From assembly GCA_039026555.1 (NCBI GenBank), contig JBCCMB010000134.1:1-7523 (forward strand): a stretch of 7,523 nucleotides of DNA, read 5' to 3'. Each line of letters begins with the position of its first letter. Position 1 is the stretch's first letter. The notes below the pieces were generated by a model that did not search any database, was not told the origin of the DNA, and saw nothing but the letters and a program-made list of their open reading frames with translations. Positions 1-5,400 of the stretch are shown here, piece after piece. Source of the stretch: JBCCMB01 sp039026555 (GTDB taxonomy: Bacteria; Pseudomonadota; Alphaproteobacteria; Caulobacterales; Hyphomonadaceae). Made by a program: the position numbers and the translations under genes.

Positions 1-354
<354 letters not shown>

Positions 355-370
355 CGATCAAACCCATGCG

Positions 371-390
371 TGGCGACGAGCATGTCGCCG
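371..390 (+). other. Hairpin in the 23S-5S spacer
   Basis: GGCGAC (372-377) and GTCGCC (384-389) form a perfect 6-bp stem with a 6-nt loop, closed by a possible T-G wobble. It lies just after mature 23S, so it may be part of the 3' processing structure of pre-23S. No gene is visible in the 355-457 spacer. Confidence 0.35.
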
Positions 391-457
391 ATAGTGTTTT
401 TGCGATACTTTAGGTTTCGGCGCGTTTATCTTGTTTTTACATGATATTTGCGCCGCT

Positions 458-601
458 GTTCGACTTTGCCGACTCGGTGGTTTTGGCGGGGGATCCCCAC
501 TCGATCCCATTCCGAACTCGGTCGTTAAGTCCCCCTGCGCCGATGGTACTGCGTCTTAAGGCGTGGGAGAGTAGGTCGCTGCCGGGTCCGCAAAGTCGAA
601 C
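458..601 (+). other. Pre-5S rRNA processing stem enclosing 5S
   Basis: GTTCGACTTTGC (458-469) is exactly complementary to GCAAAGTCGAAC (590-601). The two arms flank the 5S gene and extend its terminal helix after one C-C mismatch (470/589). In bacterial rrn transcripts such flanking helices are cut by ribonucleases during 5S maturation. The 12-bp match is seen directly; the processing role is inferred. Confidence 0.7.
471..588 (+). rRNA. rrf: 5S ribosomal RNA
   Basis: The 118-nt gene carries the conserved core CGATCCCATTCCGAACTCGG (503-522), the CGCCGATGGTACT stretch (538-550) and the GGGAGAGTAGGTCGC 3' part (565-579). The 5' end GACTCGG and the 3' end CCGGGTC form helix I with one G-T wobble, which sets both ends. 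Position and orientation are normal for an rrn operon, 116 bases after 23S. Ends may differ by one or two bases from the mature RNA. Confidence 0.95.
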
Positions 602-647
602 CCAGTGTTTGAGGTCGCCTCCTTCATAACGCCGCCATTGAGCGGCC

Positions 648-700
648 GGCCCAAAGGTCTTAGACGAGGCTCGTCTTCGACAGTTTTGGGCCTTTGTCTT
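648..700 (+). terminator. Possible terminator or processing hairpin after 5S
   Basis: GGCCCAAA (648-655) pairs exactly with TTTGGGCC (685-692). The enclosed loop contains a second stem, AGACGA (662-667) with TCGTCT (671-676). The stem is followed by a moderately T-rich stretch, TTTGTCTTAT (693-702). This fits an intrinsic terminator, but a tRNA gene lies about 100 bases downstream in the same direction. It may therefore be leaky, or act in processing the 5S-tRNA transcript. Confidence 0.45.
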
Positions 701-722
701 ATAGGGGGTATGGATAACGCGA

Positions 723-792
723 TCCGTCCCTCATCGTTCGGAGACGGACACATAAGCGGCGAGAGTTCGGGCAAGCCGAATGCAAGCGCCGC
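723..792 (+). other. Structured leader before the tRNA gene
   Basis: Two further foldable elements fill the rest of the 5S-tRNA spacer. TCCGTC (723-728) pairs with GACGGA (743-748). GCGGCG (756-761) pairs with CGCCGC (787-792) around an inner stem TTCGG/CCGAA (766-770/776-780). No T-tract follows, so neither looks like a terminator. They may shape tRNA 5' processing; this is inference from pairing only. No coding sequence is supported between 589 and 798. Confidence 0.3.
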
Positions 793-798
793 CGGTGA

Positions 799-875
<77 letters not shown>

Positions 876-876
876 A

Positions 877-899
877 TTTGTCCTGCGAAGCAGGAAAAT
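877..899 (+). other. Short hairpin downstream of the tRNA
   Basis: TCCTGC (881-886) pairs with GCAGGA (890-895) around a GAA loop. The stem can be extended past a G-A mismatch by TTT/AAA. No T-tract follows on the plus strand, so it is a poor intrinsic terminator. It could still mark the 3' trailer of the tRNA transcript. Confidence 0.3.
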
Positions 900-1051
900 C
901 AGACTGAGAGACTTACTTTCCAAAGCCCTTTTACATCGGTTTTTCTGTGAACTCCGATCAGCGGCGCGATGTATTTGCGGTCTTGTTTGGTCGCGATAGA
1001 CAGAATTCCTGAGAGATCGCCGTGAAGATCCACATCGAATGGTGGAGGCCA
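899..1051 (-). pseudogene. Remnant resembling the C-terminus of a serine recombinase
   Basis: Reading the minus strand from 1051 to the TGA at 901-899 gives a 50-residue open stretch containing FDVDLHGDLSGILSIATK. Large serine recombinases (resolvase/invertase superfamily with recombinase domain) commonly end with a closely similar V-x-L-HGDLAGIL segment. Nothing resembling the catalytic N-terminal domain or its active-site serine is present. A TAA at 1054-1052 closes the frame just upstream, and no convincing start or ribosome site is seen. It lies directly behind a tRNA gene, a common landing site for integrating elements. The family call rests on one short motif recalled from memory, so it is tentative. 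Confidence 0.45.
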
Positions 1052-1171
1052 TTACAACACAAAGCGGTCGCATGCCTCGCTCGGATACACGCCGCCCGCA
1101 CCATAAACCGTCTTACCTGCGGCGCTCATGCCGGGACTAGCAAACCGGCTGGACCATTTCGATGGAGCGGA
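1052..1171 (-). pseudogene. Possible S41-peptidase C-terminal remnant
   Basis: This is the same minus-strand frame as the recombinase-like remnant, bounded by TAA codons at 1174-1172 and 1054-1052. It encodes 39 residues including GKTVYGAGGVYP. S41-family (C-terminal processing) peptidases often have a similar G-R-x-V-Y-G-G-G-G-I-x-P-D segment near the end of the protease domain. Here the aspartate after proline is serine, the protein then stops, and no catalytic Ser/Lys region is present. An ATG at 1129-1127 would give only 25 residues. It could equally be a chance match in non-coding DNA. Confidence 0.22.
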
Positions 1172-1176
1172 TTAGG

Positions 1177-1205
1177 CCTCCGCGCGCTTTTTGAGCGCGC
1201 GGAGG
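1177..1205 (-). terminator. Strong GC-rich hairpin downstream of the receptor gene
   Basis: CCTCCGCGCGCT (1177-1188) and AGCGCGCGGAGG (1194-1205) form a perfect 12-bp stem with a 5-nt loop. It starts 60 bases past the receptor stop codon, a likely place for transcript end or 3' protection. Neither strand has a T-tract after the stem, so an intrinsic terminator is uncertain. The rest of 1206-1264 shows nothing recognisable. Confidence 0.45.
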
Positions 1206-1264
1206 ATGGCGGCCCCGCAATCCCCGCATCGTCCGCCATGTCTAAACCGCTAGATCAGTTACGA

Positions 1265-3388
1265 TCACCAGGTTTTGGAGATCTCCAAGAAGACGGAACG
1301 CGGGTCTCCTGGGAAGTGACCTGTGCGGTCCAAAAAGCCGGAAGAGGCGTATTCTTCATCGAACAAATTGTCGACGCGCAGCATAATGTCTACGGGCCCG
1401 GGCTCCCAGATGATCGATGCATCGAAAATGAAGTAGGACTGAACGTCCTGGTCGCTCAGACTGATTTGTTCGCTAACGTAATCTCCACCGAAGGCCAAAG
1501 CGGTTTGGATCTCTGGGATCTGATAACGTGTCCAAAAGCCGAATTGGTGCTCGGGGGCGTTCGCAAAACGACCACCCTCGACGCGATTGCGGATGCGGTC
1601 AATTCCGCCATTATCGGCGTCGCCGGTAATTTCGGTATCATTGTAGGCGTATGAGGCGGTTACGACCCAATCCGGCGTGATGTCGGCGGCGATATCGACC
1701 TCGAAGCCCTGGCTTGTGACTTCTCCAAACGCAATCAAATCGTCGAACCCATCGCCGCCAGGGTCTTCACCTGAATTTTGCAGCAGATTGGTACGAACGA
1801 TTTCATAAACGGCGAAAGTTGATTGCAGCCGCCCGTCAAAAAGGGACGTTTTCACACCGCCTTCAATGACTTCGCCTTCGGTCGGATCAAAAGGACCACC
1901 GCGATTGACGTCTTGGTCGCCAACGCCCTGCGGCTCGTAGCTTTCCGCCCATTGCGCATAGAGCGAAACATCAGGACGAATTTTGTAGACCGCTCCAAAC
2001 CTTGGTGTCGCTTTTTCGTCTTCGAAGCCGTCATCCTCGAACTCATCAAAACGTACACCAGCGGTCAAAGACAGCTGACCGATCGTAAGTTCATCTAGGA
2101 TATAGGCACCTTTGCGCGTTTGCTCGTTCAAACGGCCGTCAGCTAGGTTCGTCAGATCATAGGTGGTTCGGTCCGACGAACCATAGACAGGATTGACCAG
2201 GCTGATGCCGAGGACATTGTCCCCAGGGCCGCGCGCTCGGTCATAATCGAACACTTCCTCGCCGTCGAAATAGTCGAAACCCACGAGCAGCCTGTTGTCG
2301 ACCGACCCAAAGGAGGCGGACCAAATTCCGTTCGCGCCGAATGTAATGCTCTCTTCGGCGCGTGTTTGATCGCGAAATTCACGCGTCGCAATAAAATCGA
2401 CGACACCATCTCCGTCTGTGTCGGTCGGATCGCGCGGTTCGTGGTATTCTTGGTTCTCTTCGCTCTCGGTGTAGCGGAGCGCCGCGTCCCAAGTGAAGCT
2501 GTCGCCGACATCTCCTTCCAGGCTGGCCTGCAGATTGTCAGATACCAAATCCAGGAAATCATCTGGCTCGTTATGGTTCCAACGACGGTCGGCGAGGAAG
2601 TTGCCGTCGTCATCGGTTAGCACGCCACGCAAGCGGTTGCCGTCCAGCTCTTGTTCATAGCGCGTGGCTTGCAGCGTCAGATCGGCGAAGCCGAGATCAA
2701 ACGCCAATGCGCCATCATAAATAAACGTCGTGCTCGACGTGAGTTTGCGCGGCGTGTTGCGGTCTTCGAAAAAGACGCCAAAGCGTCCGACCGGCCCATT
2801 GCCCGGCAGGCGGCCATTAACCTCGTACGATCCGCCATAACGCGCCTCGGTGCCAACCACGGCGGCTGCGCGCGCCGAAAAATCCTCGCTTGGTTTTTTT
2901 GTGACATAGTTGAAGAGGCCGCCCGGCGCCCCTGGGCCATACAGCATGCCGGCGGGACCTTTTAGAAAATCGACCCGCTCCACGTTGAAGAGCTGCGGCA
3001 CCGCAAAGCCCGCATAAGGGTCGCCCCTTAAGCCGTCGAAAAAGATCTCTTCCTGCCGAAAGCCGCGCGCAGTGACGCCCGCATAACTGAATACGCTAAC
3101 GCCGGAAATATTGCGGTAGAGGTCCTGCGCGTCGCGCGCGCCCTGGTCTCTAATCAGCTGTTCATTGATGCTGGTGATCGAAATGGACGAGGAGAGCGGG
3201 TCAGTCGGCAGCTTGCCGGTGTCCGTCTCTTCCACCCGATACAGCCGCTGCGCGCGGCCGGTGACGACAACCGTTTCTTGACGCGCTTCTTCTTCCTCAG
3301 CCGGGTTTTGGTCCGACGTGGTTTGCGCTACGGCTTCTGCGGTCAAAAGCGCGCAGAGCGCCGTCGCCAAGCTAAGTTTTCTCATCAT
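1265..3388 (-). CDS. TonB-dependent outer-membrane receptor, siderophore-receptor type
   Basis: This 707-residue outer-membrane beta-barrel should import an iron compound using TonB-ExbBD energy. Residues 1-21 form a signal peptide ending A-V-A before Gln22. A TonB box, ETVVVT, is at 38-43. The plug spans about 65-166, with ARGF at 107-110 and the FhuA-type segment ERVDFLKGPAGMLYG (137-151) then PGGLFNYVTKKP (155-166). The barrel fills the rest and ends in an aromatic Trp, as outer-membrane proteins do. The start at 3388 is chosen because AGAGGGGA lies 5 bases upstream, a signal peptide follows at once, and longer starts would run through the Fur-like site and into the next gene. I do not see the FRAP and NPNL motifs of classical heme receptors, so the substrate may be a siderophore rather than heme, despite the heme transporter nearby. 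Confidence 0.93.
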   Translation of the reverse strand: MMRKLSLATALCALLTAEAVAQTTSDQNPAEEEEARQETVVVTGRAQRLYRVEETDTGKLPTDPLSSSISITSINEQLIRDQGARDAQDLYRNISGVSVFSYAGVTARGFRQEEIFFDGLRGDPYAGFAVPQLFNVERVDFLKGPAGMLYGPGAPGGLFNYVTKKPSEDFSARAAAVVGTEARYGGSYEVNGRLPGNGPVGRFGVFFEDRNTPRKLTSSTTFIYDGALAFDLGFADLTLQATRYEQELDGNRLRGVLTDDDGNFLADRRWNHNEPDDFLDLVSDNLQASLEGDVGDSFTWDAALRYTESEENQEYHEPRDPTDTDGDGVVDFIATREFRDQTRAEESITFGANGIWSASFGSVDNRLLVGFDYFDGEEVFDYDRARGPGDNVLGISLVNPVYGSSDRTTYDLTNLADGRLNEQTRKGAYILDELTIGQLSLTAGVRFDEFEDDGFEDEKATPRFGAVYKIRPDVSLYAQWAESYEPQGVGDQDVNRGGPFDPTEGEVIEGGVKTSLFDGRLQSTFAVYEIVRTNLLQNSGEDPGGDGFDDLIAFGEVTSQGFEVDIAADITPDWVVTASYAYNDTEITGDADNGGIDRIRNRVEGGRFANAPEHQFGFWTRYQIPEIQTALAFGGDYVSEQISLSDQDVQSYFIFDASIIWEPGPVDIMLRVDNLFDEEYASSGFLDRTGHFPGDPRSVFLEISKTW

Positions 3389-3392
3389 TATA

Positions 3393-3400
3393 TCCCCTCT
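3393..3400 (-). promoter_or_regulatory. Ribosome binding site fixing the receptor start
   Basis: On the minus strand AGAGGGGA is followed by TATA and two consecutive ATG codons (3388-3386 and 3385-3383). Spacing suits the first ATG, and the match to the anti-Shine-Dalgarno sequence is good. No upstream in-frame ATG lies outside the regulatory region. Confidence 0.7.
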
Positions 3401-3452
3401 TCGAACGCCCAAATGGACGCTCCCACCAAACAGCCCCGACCCCATTGCCGGA

Positions 3453-3481
3453 ACAATATTGCAAATGCTAATCATTTGCAA
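3453..3481 (-). promoter_or_regulatory. Likely receptor promoter inside the Fur-like site
   Basis: On the minus strand TTGCAA (3481-3476) can serve as a -35 and TATTGT (3458-3453) as a -10, with a 17-bp spacer. Each matches the sigma-70 consensus at four of six bases. The spacer is the inner part of the Fur-like palindrome, so a bound repressor would block RNA polymerase. The leader would be about 60 bases long. Confidence 0.5.
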
Positions 3482-3482
3482 T
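3458..3482. promoter_or_regulatory. Fur-type operator of the receptor gene
   Basis: TTGCAAATG (3459-3467) and CATTTGCAA (3473-3481) are perfect inverted arms around CTAAT. One more A-T pair extends each arm, giving 10 bp per side. The centre AATGCTAATCATT differs from the core of the enterobacterial Fur box, AATGATAATCATT, at one base. It lies 70 bases upstream of the receptor start and overlaps its likely promoter. Iron-dependent repression by Fur or a Fur-family protein is the natural reading; Mur or Irr binding cannot be excluded by sequence alone. Confidence 0.85.
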
Positions 3483-3492
3483 CGCTGCGGTT

Positions 3493-3723
3493 TCATCCGC
3501 GCAACCAAAGAAAAAGAAGCGGGATCCAAATCAGCGACAGCGTTAGGGCGCCTTTGACGGCTTGGTATACCACCCAAATCCAGAAGAGCCGACTTCCGGG
3601 CTTCGCGCCCGCTTTGACCCGTGCGACGACAGCGCCAAAACGCGATTTGTCCGCGCCTGCTTTAGGGACGACCATTTCGGTCGCTTCCTGATCAGACGCT
3701 GATCGCTCAATGTCCGTCATCAT
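3493..3723 (-). CDS. Small membrane protein of unknown function
   Basis: The 76-residue product has a charged N-terminal part (about 1-42) and a strongly hydrophobic C-terminal stretch (about 45-75: RLFWIWVVYQAVKG, then LTLSLIWIPLLFLWL). This suggests one long or two short membrane segments with a cytoplasmic head. It has no signal peptide and does not match the HemP pattern as I know it. Two ATG codons in a row (3723, 3720) follow GGTGGTGCAGG, so either may be used. The gene precedes the receptor on the same strand; its stop is 104 bases before the receptor start, with the Fur-like operator between them. The second Fur-like site is about 30 bases upstream of its start, so iron control is likely. 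It could help anchor or energise the uptake system, but no function is evident. Confidence 0.65.
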   Translation of the reverse strand: MMTDIERSASDQEATEMVVPKAGADKSRFGAVVARVKAGAKPGSRLFWIWVVYQAVKGALTLSLIWIPLLFLWLRG

Positions 3724-3754
3724 CCTGCACCACCCACGCGAACAAACTCATTAA

Positions 3755-3777
3755 TTGTAATTGCAATTCATTTGCAA
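3755..3777. promoter_or_regulatory. Second Fur-type operator, between divergent genes
   Basis: The 23-bp stretch reads TTGTAATTG (3755-3763), CAATT, CATTTGCAA (3769-3777). It matches the receptor operator at 19 of 23 positions, and its left arm has two departures from perfect symmetry. It lies about 30 bases upstream of the small membrane-protein gene and about 87 bases upstream of the 164-residue gene on the opposite strand. It could therefore regulate both. The similarity between the two sites is seen directly; Fur binding is inferred. Confidence 0.7.
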
Positions 3778-3851
3778 GTGTGATCGGTTGTCGCATCTTA
3801 AATGAATGTCGGGATTGGGCGTCGGCGCGGCGGTGCGGCGCACACCTTATT

Positions 3852-3858
3852 GGGGAGG
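3852..3858 (+). promoter_or_regulatory. Ribosome binding site for the 164-residue gene
   Basis: GGGGAGG lies 5 bases before the GTG at 3864. The other candidate start, a GTG at 3780, sits at the edge of the Fur-like site with no purine-rich site in front of it. The 3864 start is therefore preferred. Confidence 0.65.
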
Positions 3859-3863
3859 CGGGA

Positions 3864-4358
3864 GTGAAAGACCATTTCATACCAGGCGGTTGCCTTGCAT
3901 GCCTTGGACGGGGCGCGTCTCTTTCGATTTGGGCCATTAGACTTTGCGCGTCGGGCGGCTATGACGCGCCTGGCGTTTATGATCATTTGATCGCCGTGTT
4001 CGGCGCGGCGACACATCGCTTTGTACGCCAGCTCGACAGCCTTTCGGCGGTTCTGGGTCGCGACGGCTCCAGAGTTATTATTCTAGCGCCGCCAAGTTTC
4101 ACGGCGCTGACGCATCACGAAGCGACGCTCTTAGAAGTGTTTGAGGCGTCGCAGAAAAATCAGGAGACCATTGTCGCCGACCGGATCGCCTCCTTGATTG
4201 GACGCCCAGCGCTTCCAGCCGAGTTGGCGATTGTACAAGACTATGCGGCCGTCTTCATCGAGCATGGTCTGGCCATCAACTCGCTGGAGACGTTTCCCCC
4301 TTCGCAGGTCATCGATCGATCGCGCGTTATCGCCTCGCCCTATGCAGGCCATGCGTGA
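3864..4358 (+). CDS. Unrecognised 164-residue protein in the iron/heme cluster
   Basis: I do not recognise the family. The N-terminus has a CxxC pair (Cys10, Cys13) followed by LGRGASLSIWAIRLCASGGYD, with a third cysteine at 28. The middle (about 38-75) alternates a predicted helix with a hydrophobic strand, SRVIILAPP. The second half is helical, with TALTHHEATLLEVFEASQ and later ELAIVQDYAAVFIEHGLAI. No signal peptide or membrane segment is visible, so it is probably cytoplasmic. It starts at GTG behind a strong ribosome site. It sits downstream of the second Fur-like operator and 178 bases before hmuT on the same strand. Context suggests a role in heme or iron handling, but it does not resemble HmuS, HutX or heme oxygenase as far as I can tell. 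Codon use and length support a real gene. Confidence 0.75.
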   Translation: MKDHFIPGGCLACLGRGASLSIWAIRLCASGGYDAPGVYDHLIAVFGAATHRFVRQLDSLSAVLGRDGSRVIILAPPSFTALTHHEATLLEVFEASQKNQETIVADRIASLIGRPALPAELAIVQDYAAVFIEHGLAINSLETFPPSQVIDRSRVIASPYAGHA

Positions 4359-4473
4359 CCCTGATTGGTGGACAATTGTCGCTTATGATCTGCAATTGGG
4401 TGCATAGTCGACGAAGATCTCGACCGAGCGGGATCTAAGAACGGGCGGATCTCCGCAAGACGTTTGGTCAGCA

Positions 4474-4501
4474 TTGAACTCAATTCGCATTCTCATATAG
4501 T
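4474..4501 (+). promoter_or_regulatory. Possible hmuT promoter with weak Fur-like site
   Basis: TTGAAC (4474-4479) and TATAGT (4496-4501), 16 bp apart, make a reasonable sigma-70 promoter 36 bases before hmuT. Overlapping it, 4476-4494 matches the 19-bp enterobacterial Fur consensus at 10 positions, mainly in the right half (CATTCTC). This is much weaker than the two upstream sites. The 4359-4473 stretch before it shows no gene or clear terminator. Confidence 0.4.
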
Positions 4502-4536
4502 GCGGTTTATCAGTTTTAATAATTGAGGCGATCAGG

Positions 4537-5400
4537 ATGAAAAGCGGCTTGGCGGCTATTGCGAGTTTCGCGCTGACGGCGGCGATTTTTTCGCAGGCGT
4601 TTGCACAAGATCGTGTCGTATCTGTGGGCGGCGACATCACGGAGATTGTGTATGCGCTCGGCGAAGGGGATCGCTTGTCGGCGACCGATTCCACCAGCGT
4701 TTATCCGCCGGAAGCGCTCGCGACGCCGAAGGTTGGATATGTTCGGCAGCTTTCAGCCGAGGGGGTTTTATCTCTCGAACCCGATCTGATTTTGATCAGC
4801 GGCGCCGCGGGTCCGCCGGAAGCTCTGGACCAGGTCAGAGCGACAGGAGTGCCGCTTATAGAAATGCGCACCGCCTATACGGTTGAGGCGATTCTAGAGA
4901 AGACGCGCCGTGTCGCCGACGCGCTCAATGCGAGCGAGGCGGGCGCTGCGCTCATCGCCGACATCGAGACGGACTGGCGCAATGCGCAAGATACGATGTC
5001 GACGTTAGGGATTGCGCCATCTGTTCTCTTCTTCTCCACTGTCGGCGACGGGTCCGCCCGCGCCGGCGGGGACGAAACGGCGGCGCAAGGGGTCATCGAC
5101 CTTATCGGCGGCGTGAATGTGTTCGGGGATCGGACCGGCTATAAAGATCTATCGCTCGAAGCCGCGATTGCAGCCGACCCCGACATTATTCTGGTGATGA
5201 GCCATAACGTCGCGCAGGCTGGAGATTTGGAGAAAATGATGGACCACCCGGCGATCTCGCTCACCAGCGCCGCGCAGTCCGGCCATGTGTTTGTCGTGGA
5301 TTCCGTTCAAATCATGCAGTTTGGGCCAAGACTTCCGGCGGCGATCTCGAAACTGGCGACCGAAATCGAAGCCGCTTTGGCGGATGGAGATGGCGCTTAA
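4537..5400 (+). CDS. hmuT: Periplasmic heme-binding protein of the heme ABC importer
   Basis: This 287-residue protein captures heme in the periplasm and delivers it to the HmuUV permease. A signal peptide is visible: MK, a hydrophobic stretch at 5-20, and AFA before Gln24. The mature protein is a class III (BtuF/FhuD-like) binding protein. It opens with RVVSVGGDITEIVYALG (26-42) and carries VGYVRQLSAEGVLSLEPDLIL (66-86). Tyr68 in GYVRQLSAEG corresponds to the heme-ligating tyrosine of PhuT and ShuT. GAGG at 4525-4528, 8 bases before the ATG, supports the start. The reading frame runs 17 bases into hmuU, showing a tight operon. Vitamin B12 or siderophore binding is less likely given the tyrosine motif and the heme-oxygenase-like neighbour. 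Confidence 0.9.
   Translation: MKSGLAAIASFALTAAIFSQAFAQDRVVSVGGDITEIVYALGEGDRLSATDSTSVYPPEALATPKVGYVRQLSAEGVLSLEPDLILISGAAGPPEALDQVRATGVPLIEMRTAYTVEAILEKTRRVADALNASEAGAALIADIETDWRNAQDTMSTLGIAPSVLFFSTVGDGSARAGGDETAAQGVIDLIGGVNVFGDRTGYKDLSLEAAIAADPDIILVMSHNVAQAGDLEKMMDHPAISLTSAAQSGHVFVVDSVQIMQFGPRLPAAISKLATEIEAALADGDGA

Noticed and set aside
1022..1654. Plus-strand open frame of 210 residues
   Set aside because: Most of it lies antisense to the receptor 3' end, and the upstream part shows no protein-like features. The receptor frame is clearly the coding one.
2152..2965. Several open frames inside the receptor gene on both strands
   Set aside because: They are other-frame readings of a gene with clear signal peptide, plug and barrel features; their own products are low-complexity and rich in Arg.
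3389..3577. Longer receptor start 63 codons upstream
   Set aside because: It would translate through the Fur-like operator and the end of the small membrane-protein gene, and would bury the signal peptide.
3780..3863. Longer start of the 164-residue gene at GTG 3780
   Set aside because: It directly abuts the Fur-like site and has no ribosome site, whereas GTG 3864 has GGGGAGG at good spacing.
5285..5383. Longer hmuU start within hmuT
   Set aside because: The extra 33 residues are basic and not membrane-like, as expected from reading hmuT out of frame.
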